Source of the DNA: an uncultured Bacillota bacterium
GTDB taxonomy: Bacteria; Bacillota; Clostridia; Christensenellales; UBA1242
DNA length: 21,508 nt
Direction: 5' to 3'
NCBI GenBank assembly: GCA_900545735.1
Contig: URAC01000009.1
Span: 1-21,508, forward strand
In this document: in pieces, positions 13,694-21,123 of the stretch
Position numbering within the stretch: the stretch's first letter is position 1
Layout: each line of letters starts with the position of its first letter
The notes under the pieces: model-generated
What the model was told of the DNA's origin: nothing
Database searches by the model: none
What the model saw: the letters and a program-made list of their open reading frames with translations, nothing else
Translations under genes and position numbers: made by a program

Positions 13694-14521
13694 TTACTTA
13701 GCCCTTTTAACAATCAATCTGTTAGATGATTTGTTTCTCTTTCTTGTCTTCAATCCAAGTGCTGGTTTACCCCAAGGAGTAACTGGTGATTTCATACCAA
13801 CAGGACTCTTACCTTCACCACCGCCGTGTGGGTGATCGTTAGGGTTCATAACAACACCACGGACTTCTGGGCGTTTACCCATATGTCTGCTTCTTCCTGC
13901 TTTACCTAATGAAACAAGTTCGTGGTCAGGATTTGAAACAGTTCCGATTGTTGCCTTGCAATTTGCAAGAATCTTTCTCATTTCACCGCTTGGAAGGCGA
14001 ACAGTTACATATTTTCCTTCCCTAGCCATTAATTGGACTTCAACACCTGCTGACCTAGCAAGTTGTCCACCTTTTCCAGGTTGTAATTCAATATTGTGGA
14101 TAACTGAACCAACTGGAATCAATTCAAGTGGTAATGCGTTACCAACTTTAACTTCTGCATCAGCGCCTGACATTAATACTTCACCAACTGTAAGTCCGAT
14201 AGGTGCTAAGATATATCTCTTTTCGCCATCAGCATAGTTTAAAAGTGCGATGTATGCAGTTCTGTTTGGGTCATATTCAATAGAAACAACTTTTGCAGGA
14301 ATTCCATCTTTGTTTCTTTTGAAATCGATAATTCTATATTTTTGTCTATTTCCGCCACCTTGATGTCTAACTGTGATTTTGCCTTGAGCATTTCTTCCAG
14401 CGTTCTTTTTCTTAACTGCAAGAAGGCTTTTTTCTGGCTTTCTAGTTGTAACTTCTTCAAAAGTTGCAGTTGTTAGAAATCTTTGAGCAGCGCTTGTTGG
14501 ATTATGTTTTTTTATAGCCAT
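13694..14521 (-). CDS. rplB: 50S ribosomal protein L2
   Basis: Core protein needed for subunit joining and peptidyl transfer, 275 residues. The conserved loop GVVMNPNDHPHGGGEGKSPV lies near the C-terminus, after GRSRHMGKRPEVR. The N-terminal OB-like domain has VSIEYDPNRTAYIALLNYAD and GEKRYILAPIGLTVG. The order rplW-rplB-rpsS is standard for the S10 operon. Confidence 0.99.
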   Translation of the reverse strand: MAIKKHNPTSAAQRFLTTATFEEVTTRKPEKSLLAVKKKNAGRNAQGKITVRHQGGGNRQKYRIIDFKRNKDGIPAKVVSIEYDPNRTAYIALLNYADGEKRYILAPIGLTVGEVLMSGADAEVKVGNALPLELIPVGSVIHNIELQPGKGGQLARSAGVEVQLMAREGKYVTVRLPSGEMRKILANCKATIGTVSNPDHELVSLGKAGRSRHMGKRPEVRGVVMNPNDHPHGGGEGKSPVGMKSPVTPWGKPALGLKTRKRNKSSNRLIVKRAK

Positions 14522-14536
14522 TTCTATTTCTCCTTA

Positions 14537-14839
14537 TTAAGATAAACTTTCGAAGAAGGCAATTGGCTTAGACTCTTTTTTAAGGGTTACAATAGCTTTT
14601 TTGTAATCGCTAGTTTTGCCAACAGTTCTTCCCTTTTTTGTATTTTGACTTTTTTCTTGACCTTTAACGTTCATTGTATTTACTTTTTCAACTTGAACTT
14701 TAAAGATTTCTTCAACAGCTTTTCTGATTTCTACTTTTGTTGCTTGTTTTGCTACAACAAATGTGTAAACCTTATCGCTGATTTTTGCATAACTCTTTTC
14801 TGATAAAAGAGGTTTTTTAATTACTTCATATGCGTTCAT
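14537..14839 (-). CDS. rplW: 50S ribosomal protein L23
   Basis: Tunnel-exit protein that docks trigger factor and SRP, 100 residues. It starts MNAYEVIKKPLLSEKSYAKI and contains YTFVVAKQATKVEIRKAVEE and KVEKVNTMNVKGQEK. ATG 14839 overlaps the rplD stop (TAATG), indicating coupled translation. Confidence 0.98.
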   Translation of the reverse strand: MNAYEVIKKPLLSEKSYAKISDKVYTFVVAKQATKVEIRKAVEEIFKVQVEKVNTMNVKGQEKSQNTKKGRTVGKTSDYKKAIVTLKKESKPIAFFESLS

Positions 14840-15459
14840 TAGTTGTATGCCTCCTCTAATGATTTTACAGCCGCTTTAGTTAAAACAACTGTTTTGTTAG
14901 CAACAACATCGTATGTTGAAAGAAGTTCAGCAATTTGAAGTTCTACATTTTGAATGTTGTTTGCTGCTCTTACACCATCAGCATTTGGAACATCAGTTAC
15001 AACAACTACTTTATTGTCAAGTTTGAATGCATCTAAGAATTTTTGAACTTCTTTTGTTTTTGCAGCATCAAGTTTGAATTCGTCAATAAAGATAATGTCG
15101 TTTTGAGCAAGTTTTGCAGATAATGCAGATGCGAATGCAATTTTCTTAACTTGTTTGTTAACTTTCTTTGAAAAGTCTCTTGGCTTTGGAGCAAATACTA
15201 CGCCGCCGCCTTTGTATTCTGGTGATTTTGTAGAACCGTGTCTTGCTCTACCTGTGTGTTTTTGTCTGTAAGGTTTTTTAGCGTGTCCTCTAACTTCACT
15301 ACGAGTAAGAGTTGATTTTGTTCCTTGTCTTTGATTTGCATTGTATGCAACAACTACTTCGTGAATTAATGGTTCGTTATATGCAACATCAAATACGTTT
15401 TCTGGAAGTTCAATTTCTCCAATTTCCTTAGCGGACATATCGTATAATTTTGATTTCAT
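14839..15459 (-). CDS. rplD: 50S ribosomal protein L4
   Basis: Tunnel-lining assembly protein, 206 residues. The RNA-binding loop is clear: GHAKKPYRQKHTGRARHGST, then SPEYKGGGVVFAPKPRDFS. The Rossmann-like C-terminal half includes VVVVTDVPNADGVRAANNIQ. In several bacteria L4 also represses the S10 operon by binding its leader, relevant to the long leader upstream of rpsJ. Confidence 0.98.
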   Translation of the reverse strand: MKSKLYDMSAKEIGEIELPENVFDVAYNEPLIHEVVVAYNANQRQGTKSTLTRSEVRGHAKKPYRQKHTGRARHGSTKSPEYKGGGVVFAPKPRDFSKKVNKQVKKIAFASALSAKLAQNDIIFIDEFKLDAAKTKEVQKFLDAFKLDNKVVVVTDVPNADGVRAANNIQNVELQIAELLSTYDVVANKTVVLTKAAVKSLEEAYN

Positions 15460-15476
15460 ATCTTTTGCCTCACCTT

Positions 15477-16109
15477 TTAAGCCTTAACCGCTTCTTTAAT
15501 CATTACGATTGAACCTTTAGGACCTGGAACACAACCTTTGATTAAAAGGATATTCCTGTCTGCATCAACCTTAACAACTTCAAGATTTTGGATTGTGACA
15601 TTTTCATAACCATATCGACCTGGCATTTTTTTGTTTTTAAACACTCTTGATGGTGTTGAGTTAGCACCCATAGAACCAACTTCTCTATGAACAGGGCCAA
15701 CACCGTGTGTCATTTTTAAGCGGTGAGCATTCCATCTTTGGATATTTCCTGTAAATCCTCTACCTCTTGTTCTTCCTGAAACATCAACCATATCTTTTTC
15801 TGCAAAGATATCTGCTTTAATTTCAGCACCGATTTCATAATCGTTAGAATTTTCAAATTTGAATTCTTTCAAAATTTTTGAAGGTTCAACATTTGCTTTT
15901 TTGAGTAATCCAAGAACTGGTTTGTTTACTCTGTTTTCTTTTGTTTTGCTGAATGCAACAACAACTGAATTGTAACCTTCTTTTTCTGTTGTCTTCTTTT
16001 GGACAACATAGCATGGACCAGCTTCAACAACTGTTACTGGAACAACCAAACCTTCAGGCGTGAAGATTTGTGTCATGCCGAGTTTTTTACCTAATATAGC
16101 TTTTTTCAT
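15477..16109 (-). CDS. rplC: 50S ribosomal protein L3
   Basis: Early-assembly protein next to the peptidyl transferase centre, 210 residues. It starts MKKAILGKKLGMTQIFTPEG. The conserved loop reads RGRGFTGNIQRWNAH, then VGSMGANSTPSRVFKNKKMP. After it GRYGYENVTIQN replaces the commoner GHMG form, a small variation in the loop tip. The end is LLIKGCVPGPKGSIV. It lies between rpsJ and rplD. Confidence 0.98.
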   Translation of the reverse strand: MKKAILGKKLGMTQIFTPEGLVVPVTVVEAGPCYVVQKKTTEKEGYNSVVVAFSKTKENRVNKPVLGLLKKANVEPSKILKEFKFENSNDYEIGAEIKADIFAEKDMVDVSGRTRGRGFTGNIQRWNAHRLKMTHGVGPVHREVGSMGANSTPSRVFKNKKMPGRYGYENVTIQNLEVVKVDADRNILLIKGCVPGPKGSIVMIKEAVKA

Positions 16110-16123
16110 TATATCTTCTCTCC

Positions 16124-16432
16124 TTAAAGTTTAATTTTGACGTCAACGCCTGCTGGCAAGTCAAGTTTCATAAGCGATTCAATCGCCTTTTGTGTTGGAC
16201 TATACACATCAATCATTCTCTTGTGAGTTCTGCACTCAAATTGTTCACGGCTATCTTTATCTTTGTGTGGTGAACGAATGACTGTAACCACTTCTTTGTC
16301 TGTTGGAAGTGGAATAGGTCCTGCTACCTTAGAGCCATTTTTATTTGCTGCATCAATAATTCTTGTGCAAGCTTGGTCCAATAAAGCATGGTCATAGGCT
16401 TTAAGTTTGATTCTCATTTTTTGCGATGCCAT
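16124..16432 (-). CDS. rpsJ: 30S ribosomal protein S10, first gene of the operon
   Basis: Head protein (102 residues from ATG 16432) that also acts as NusE in antitermination complexes. It contains MRIKLKAYDHALLDQACTRI, the PIPLPTDKEVVTVIRSPHKD loop and SREQFECRTHKRMIDVYSP. The frame is open further upstream, but AGGAGG lies 8 nt before ATG 16432 and the length then fits the family, so the extra upstream residues are rejected. Confidence 0.98.
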   Translation of the reverse strand: MASQKMRIKLKAYDHALLDQACTRIIDAANKNGSKVAGPIPLPTDKEVVTVIRSPHKDKDSREQFECRTHKRMIDVYSPTQKAIESLMKLDLPAGVDVKIKL

Positions 16433-16727
16433 TTTAAAATCCTCCTGTCTTAATCTATTTAACCCCGTTAGCGACTTCGTTCTTATGTTTGCCAGTATCA
16501 ATCAAGTTGACTTTGCACGCCATTTAACTAATGAATAATTGCATCTGATTGTTTATTTTATTATTATTTATACAACGATGCCGTGTGTGTCGCGCCAATA
16601 CTCAAAAAAAATTAACGAATTTTTGCGGGGCGCGAAAATCTAAGTTTTCACTAGTCCACATAAGTTCTCCCACCTTGCGCTCGCTTAGCAATTTGAGTAA
16701 CCTTATGCTTCGCCCATTCGTATTAGC
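16433..16727 (-). promoter_or_regulatory. Long 5' leader of the S10 superoperon (candidate autoregulatory RNA)
   Basis: About 295 nt lie between the predicted start point and rpsJ with no gene. On the minus strand the first half holds GC-rich islands and a run of eight T (16610-16603 region). A 7-bp stem can form between 16629-16635 and 16590-16596. Eight bases in its loop (16599-16606) can pair with 16692-16699, which would make a pseudoknot. I see no T-box or known riboswitch core. In E. coli and Bacillus the S10 leader binds L4; that role here is inference from position, and pairings of this length can arise by chance. Confidence 0.5.
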
Positions 16728-16733
16728 GAATTG

Positions 16734-16762
16734 ATAATACAACATTTTTTAGTCAAAGTCAA
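16734..16762 (-). promoter_or_regulatory. Main promoter of the S10-spc-alpha superoperon
   Basis: TTGACT (16762-16757), a 17-nt spacer and TATTAT (16739-16734) on the minus strand. The -35 hexamer is directly repeated (TTGACTTTGACT), but only the distal copy has correct spacing. No other promoter of similar quality is visible between here and rplQ. Confidence 0.8.
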
Positions 16763-16892
16763 CTATTTTTCGAAAAAAAGTTTAAAAATTTTTATAACTT
16801 GTTCCAACCTGAATATAATTAATAATGATTATAGAACAAATAAAAAGTATTATATATATAATAAAATAATTTGACTTTTTTTAAATTTACTA
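16763..16892. other. AT-rich spacer between divergent promoters
   Basis: About 130 bases of nearly pure A and T, including a short TA alternation (16849-16860), between the minus-strand S10 promoter and the plus-strand promoter of the 517-residue gene. There is no open reading frame of note. The A and T runs next to the S10 -35 box could serve as an UP element, but that is only an inference. Confidence 0.5.
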
Positions 16893-16921
16893 TTGACAAA
16901 GAAAATTGTTTATCATATAAT
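16893..16921 (+). promoter_or_regulatory. Perfect-consensus promoter of the 517-residue gene
   Basis: TTGACA (16893-16898), exactly 17 nt, then TATAAT (16916-16921). All twelve bases match the housekeeping sigma consensus. Transcription would start near 16928, giving a leader of about 18 nt containing AAGGAG. Confidence 0.9.
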
Positions 16922-16945
16922 AATCCCCGAATAAGGAGTTGTATT

Positions 16946-18499
16946 ATGGCAAAAACGTTTGTAGTTCGTTGGACCGATAGCAATGGCAATGTTCACGAAA
17001 CAGAAATGTCTGCTAATTTAAATAAAGATGAAGAAATAGAAAACGAAACAGAAAACGAAGAAACTTCAACTGAAGAAACTTCAACTGAAGAAACTTCAAC
17101 TGAAGAAAGTTCTGATGTCTCTTATACTTATGTTGATTCACAAGGCAACATTCATTATTTATCACGCGCAGAAGCGGAAGAAATGGGCTTAATTACAAAA
17201 GAAGAACAAACTCAAAACAACCCATTCCAAGATCTTGCAAATCAAACAGATGCTGGAAGGCATTCTGATAATGAAGCCGAATTAGAACAACAAGAAGAAA
17301 CAACAGGTTCATTAAATAAAGAACAAGAAGAAAAAACTGATGAAACTGAATCAGCTTATGATGGTCAAGAAGGCGCAAATCCAGGAAACACAGAAACAGG
17401 CACGGAAACAGGCACATTTGATAACATAAACAATCTTTCTCGTTCAGGAGTCGAAGTATCAACTTATATCCACGCTGCTCTTGGCATCGCAGTCGGCCTT
17501 ACAGCTGTTGCATTGGTTATCAAAGGTTTAGTTCAACACGGAGTTAACCCAACAACAACACAAAGGCACAGAGAAACAAAAATTAACGCACAATCAAAAA
17601 GATATTTCGCAGTTAAATCTCAATATAAAAAACAAGAAGAATTTATGTCTGCTAAAACAGATAGAAGGCAAACAAGCATTGCGAAAGATATTAACAAAGT
17701 TGAAAAGAAAATTGGCAAAGGCAAAGTTTCAAATAAAAACAATCTTAATTTGGTTAGAGCTTTCTCAAAAGGTAGCGTAAATAAAAGATATTATAAAAAT
17801 AATGTCATCGGTGACGCTGTATATGATAAGAAAACATTAAAAGAACATAGAAGCGCAATCAACGATGAAACAAAAATTGCTAACTTGTCATCTAAAAAGC
17901 AAACAAAAGCAAGAAGTGCAAAGATTAACAAATTAAAGGAACAACAAGAAGAAAAAATTAAAAACGTTTCTTTAGGAACAACAAGTTCAAGCATTCACTA
18001 TGCTGCTAAATTGCCTAATATGTATAGCGATATGTCAGCAGTAAGAAATAAAGAAGTTAACCCACTTTACATTCATCGTGCAATAACAGATAGAGAAAAT
18101 TTAAACAAAGTTCTTGATAAAGCACACAAAGCACTTCCTTATGCAGACAAACAAATTAAAATTTGCAAAATTGATATGTATAACACTGATGGCGACCATT
18201 TGATGTCACTTAATGGCTCATTTGATAATAACATCGGATATCAAGTTGTAAAAGCGGCACTTATAAAAGAAGTTAAAGAATTAAAAGCTCAATGCCCTGA
18301 AATTGCAATCGTTGATGTAAAAGAAAGCGTTGAAGGAAGAAAGACTGAACACAGTCAAAAAGAATACAACTTGAATGTTGATAATTCTGAAAATAATATT
18401 GCAGACTTTAGTAATGAAGTTGAAAAAGCAGATAAAACATTAAATAAATTTGATGCTTTGTATAATAAAACAAAAGTCACAAATGACTTATCCCTATAA
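16946..18499 (+). CDS. Unrecognised 517-residue single-pass membrane protein
   Basis: I do not recognise this family. ATG 16946 is chosen for AAGGAG 7 nt upstream and the promoter at 16893; the frame upstream of it is not transcribed. Residues 1-170 are strongly acidic and disordered-looking, with two similar short motifs, TDSNGNVH (10-17) and VDSQGNIH (63-70), separated by an ETSTE repeat (39-54). One hydrophobic segment spans about 174-197 (IHAALGIAVGLTAVALVIKG). The remaining 320 residues are lysine-rich and helical (about 205-345), then a small mixed domain (about 400-460: KICKIDMYNTDGDHL and following). There is no signal peptide or cleavage site. The basic C-terminal side predicts a cytoplasmic C-terminus and an outside N-terminus. 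It stands alone between a perfect promoter and a terminator. Confidence 0.85.
   Translation: MAKTFVVRWTDSNGNVHETEMSANLNKDEEIENETENEETSTEETSTEETSTEESSDVSYTYVDSQGNIHYLSRAEAEEMGLITKEEQTQNNPFQDLANQTDAGRHSDNEAELEQQEETTGSLNKEQEEKTDETESAYDGQEGANPGNTETGTETGTFDNINNLSRSGVEVSTYIHAALGIAVGLTAVALVIKGLVQHGVNPTTTQRHRETKINAQSKRYFAVKSQYKKQEEFMSAKTDRRQTSIAKDINKVEKKIGKGKVSNKNNLNLVRAFSKGSVNKRYYKNNVIGDAVYDKKTLKEHRSAINDETKIANLSSKKQTKARSAKINKLKEQQEEKIKNVSLGTTSSSIHYAAKLPNMYSDMSAVRNKEVNPLYIHRAITDRENLNKVLDKAHKALPYADKQIKICKIDMYNTDGDHLMSLNGSFDNNIGYQVVKAALIKEVKELKAQCPEIAIVDVKESVEGRKTEHSQKEYNLNVDNSENNIADFSNEVEKADKTLNKFDALYNKTKVTNDLSL
17057..17113 (+). repeat. 15-bp in-frame tandem repeat
   Basis: Three identical copies of GAAGAAACTTCAACT (17057-17071, 17072-17086, 17087-17101) are followed by a degraded fourth (GAAGAAAGTTCT, to 17113). 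Each unit encodes Glu-Glu-Thr-Ser-Thr, so copy-number change would lengthen or shorten the acidic N-terminal region without a frameshift. Confidence 0.95.
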
Positions 18500-18513
18500 C
18501 TCGCAAAGCCAGT

Positions 18514-18543
18514 AAAAAATCATGCCAAATAGCATGATTTTTT
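18514..18543. terminator. Bidirectional terminator between converging genes
   Basis: A perfect 12-bp stem: AAAAAATCATGC (18514-18525) with GCATGATTTTTT (18532-18543) and a 6-nt loop. It has T runs on either strand and lies 15 bp past the plus-strand gene and 20 bp past the end of the minus-strand gene, so it can serve both. Confidence 0.93.
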
Positions 18544-18562
18544 ATTTCATAATATTTACAAA

Positions 18563-19054
18563 TTATTTTTTACTTTTTTTGCGTTGACTGATTGGAAAAA
18601 ATCCAAATAAGCCAGAAACAATTCCGCCTATTGCAAGAAGATATGCTCCAATTGCAGGTGCACTAGTTGCGCTTGCTAATCCGCCAAGTGAAGCTGAATA
18701 GTCGTTTGCAAATACGCAAATCAAAACAAATGCAATTATAGCACAAACAACAGATAAAGCGCTGGTTACCATTTTAAGTTGATTTACTCTAGCAACATTG
18801 CTAAGTTGTAAAGCAGCCAAGATTAATGTTACACAAGCAAAAATAACTGTCATAATAGCAAATGCCATACACGCTCTGGATAAATCGCTTGTTTCAGTGA
18901 AGGACTCACTTTCAAACAAAGTTGTTGTTGAAGTTGTGCTTGCGCCAGCAACTGTTGCTGTAACTTGCATATATGCAATGAACAAACCTGTTAATGCAAG
19001 AGCCACACCAACTAAAACTACTGCAAATAATATCCAATTTTTTGCATTTTTCAT
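18563..19054 (-). CDS. Unrecognised four-helix membrane protein
   Basis: 163 residues, family not recognised. Four hydrophobic helices lie at about 7-30, 61-83, 95-117 and 132-154. The loop between the first two (31-60) is rich in Ser and Thr (AGASTTSTTTLFESESFTET) and is followed by a second short outer loop. The C-terminus QRKKSKK is basic, so both ends should be cytoplasmic. The layout is tetraspan-like, but that says nothing about function. AAGGAGG lies 6 nt before ATG 19054 and it has its own promoter, so it is probably not part of the penicillin-binding-protein transcript. Confidence 0.85.
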   Translation of the reverse strand: MKNAKNWILFAVVLVGVALALTGLFIAYMQVTATVAGASTTSTTTLFESESFTETSDLSRACMAFAIMTVIFACVTLILAALQLSNVARVNQLKMVTSALSVVCAIIAFVLICVFANDYSASLGGLASATSAPAIGAYLLAIGGIVSGLFGFFPISQRKKSKK

Positions 19055-19083
19055 ATTTTCCCTCCTTATTAGATTTCGGGAAA

Positions 19084-19111
19084 ATTATACTAAAATTCAC
19101 TGATATTTCAA
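19084..19111 (-). promoter_or_regulatory. Promoter of the four-helix membrane protein gene
   Basis: TTGAAA (19111-19106), a 16-nt spacer and TATAAT (19089-19084) on the minus strand, about 30 nt before the ATG at 19054. Confidence 0.75.
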
Positions 19112-19160
19112 AATAAAAATAATGGTTTTTAAATTTGATATATGTAATATATTGTCTTAT

Positions 19161-21065
19161 TTAAGTAGTATCTGCAATAATATATACACTTTGCCCTTTA
19201 TACAGCATAGTTTTTGGAGGCGGAAGTTGAGCAGTTACAAATCCCCCTTCACCCTGAATTTCAAAATTTAAACCCAAATTTCTAAGTTCAACACAAGCAT
19301 CAGTTAAACTTTTTCCAACAATGTTTGGCATTTCTATATTTTTTTCTAAAGCAACATAATTTGGGTCATCTGGCTGAATGTCCTTCAATTTGATAATTGA
19401 AGCAAAAATTTCCTTTGCGTAAGGCGAAGCAACGATGCTGCCATAATATGCCCCTGTCCCAGGTTCATCAACGACTATTAAAACAATGTATTCTGGATTT
19501 GATGCTGGATATGTTCCACAAAAACTTGATATATATGTTCCCGCAATCTTGCCATCTTCATATTTTTGAGTTGTGCCAGTCTTCCCCCCAATTTCATATC
19601 CTTCCAAAAATGTATATTTTCCAGGCTTTGAAACTGTTTCTTCAAGCATATCGTTGATAATATCTGAAACTTCTTTTGAAATAACTTGATTTACAACTGT
19701 TGGCGTATTTTCTTCAACGATAACTCCATCATCGGAATATATTTTAGACACCATATAAGGCTGCATCAATTTTCCACCATTTACGCAAGCGGAAATAGCG
19801 GTTATAAGTTGTAGCGGCGTTACAGCAATCGCTTGCCCAAAGCCCATACGCGCCAAATCCACATTTTGCACATTGTCTTTGTTCATTATTATTCCACTTG
19901 ACTCGCCTAAAAAATCTATTCCCGTCTTTTCGCCTAAGCCAAATTTATCAAAATATTCATACATCCTGTCTAAGCCCATTCTGAGAGCCAAGGTTGTAAA
20001 AACTGTATTGCAAGAATTACATAATCCATCGGTCAAATCTTCACTTCCGTGCCCAACGGATTTCCAACATTTTATCTTTTGACCATCAACGATATTATAT
20101 CCAGGGCAATAAAAATGGTCAGACAGATGAGCAACATCAGCATTCAATGCGCTAGCCATAGTTAAGATTTTAAAAGTCGAACCTGGCTCATAAACACTCA
20201 CAATCGCCTGATTTTTCATCATCTCCATCAAAGCGTTTACATCATCACGCGGAACATCATTCAAATCAAAGCTGGGTTTAGAGCTCATTGCAAGTATTTC
20301 GCCTGTATTTGGATCCATAACTATTGCTGTGGCACTCTTTGCCTTTTGCTCAATCATCAGTTTTTCAAGCGTCTGTTCAACTGCAAGTTGAATATTGACA
20401 TCTATTGTCATCTCAATGTTAAAACCTGCAACTGATGGCACATAAGAAGTCAAACTGTTATATATTTGTTTTCCTTGCAAGTCGCTTTGAACAAGCGAAT
20501 AGCCAGCAACCCCCTTTAAGATATCGTTATAATATGCTTCCAAACCCGCTTGTCCAACATTATCTATGCTTGTAAATCCGATTAATTGAGTCATCAAATT
20601 GCCATAAGGATAATATCTGCTATTGCTCTCAGACAAATAGACCCCCGACAGGCCTTTGTTGTAAATAGCGATGGCATTTTCTTTCTCCACTTGCATTTTT
20701 ATAAGCACTTCACTGATGTTTACATTGCTGACTTTTTCAAAAGTTTTCATATAATCAAGGGATAAGATTTCAGACAACACTTTGGCAGTGTTTGCCGCAT
20801 CTTTGACTTCTCTCCCCCTAACATAAATATCGTAAGTCGTATAAGAAATAGCGAGCGCTGCGCCATTTCTGTCTTGAATGGTTCCCCTTTCCGCGGAAAC
20901 TGGCAGGTCGCGAGTCCATTGCTCTGTGGCCTTCATTTGGAGATAGCCCCCATTAATAACTTGGACATAAAACAATCTTACACAAATAATGCTCATTAAA
21001 ATTGCTAAAATAATGACAACTGCCACTATGCGTTTTCTAAATTTATGCAAATTAAAAATATCCAT
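19161..21065 (-). CDS. Class B penicillin-binding protein with PASTA domain (FtsI/SpoVD type)
   Basis: A peptidoglycan DD-transpeptidase, 634 residues from ATG 21065, where TTGGAG lies just upstream; a TTG four codons earlier sits inside that site and is rejected. One membrane anchor spans about 13-36 (RIVAVVIILAILMSIICVRL). The PBP dimerisation domain follows (RGTIQDRNGAALA near 60-72). The transpeptidase motifs are S296-x-x-K299 (EPGSTFKI), S351-x-N353 (CNSCNTVF) and K495-T-G (GGKTGTTQ). One PASTA domain ends the protein (about 578-633, IEMPNIVGKSLTDACVELRN onward). Whether it serves division (FtsI) or the spore cortex (SpoVD) cannot be decided; no neighbouring mraY, murE or mraZ genes are present. 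Confidence 0.93.
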   Translation of the reverse strand: MDIFNLHKFRKRIVAVVIILAILMSIICVRLFYVQVINGGYLQMKATEQWTRDLPVSAERGTIQDRNGAALAISYTTYDIYVRGREVKDAANTAKVLSEILSLDYMKTFEKVSNVNISEVLIKMQVEKENAIAIYNKGLSGVYLSESNSRYYPYGNLMTQLIGFTSIDNVGQAGLEAYYNDILKGVAGYSLVQSDLQGKQIYNSLTSYVPSVAGFNIEMTIDVNIQLAVEQTLEKLMIEQKAKSATAIVMDPNTGEILAMSSKPSFDLNDVPRDDVNALMEMMKNQAIVSVYEPGSTFKILTMASALNADVAHLSDHFYCPGYNIVDGQKIKCWKSVGHGSEDLTDGLCNSCNTVFTTLALRMGLDRMYEYFDKFGLGEKTGIDFLGESSGIIMNKDNVQNVDLARMGFGQAIAVTPLQLITAISACVNGGKLMQPYMVSKIYSDDGVIVEENTPTVVNQVISKEVSDIINDMLEETVSKPGKYTFLEGYEIGGKTGTTQKYEDGKIAGTYISSFCGTYPASNPEYIVLIVVDEPGTGAYYGSIVASPYAKEIFASIIKLKDIQPDDPNYVALEKNIEMPNIVGKSLTDACVELRNLGLNFEIQGEGGFVTAQLPPPKTMLYKGQSVYIIADTT

Positions 21066-21123
21066 GAACTTCTCCAAGGATATTTTATTAAATGACTATT
21101 CAAAAAATGATTAATTAGGCTTA

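Noticed and set aside
16433..16501. Longer rpsJ start at 16501
   Set aside because: It would give 23 extra residues through the ribosome binding site; the family starts at ATG 16432.
16603..16614. Transcription attenuator at the T run in the S10 leader
   Set aside because: The nearest hairpin (around 16622-16639) is separated from the T run by about nine bases and has a bulge, so it is not a convincing terminator.
16433..16727. T-box or known riboswitch in the S10 leader
   Set aside because: I find no T-box core or terminator-antiterminator pair directly followed by a T tract, and no riboswitch core that I know.
16549..16734. Plus-strand open frame of 61 codons in the S10 leader region
   Set aside because: No ribosome binding site or promoter, unlikely composition, and it lies opposite the leader and S10 promoter.
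16871..16945. Earlier start for the 517-residue protein
   Set aside because: These 25 codons cover the promoter itself and cannot be transcribed from it.
21066..21077. TTG start for the penicillin-binding protein
   Set aside because: The TTG is part of the TTGGAG ribosome site for ATG 21065.
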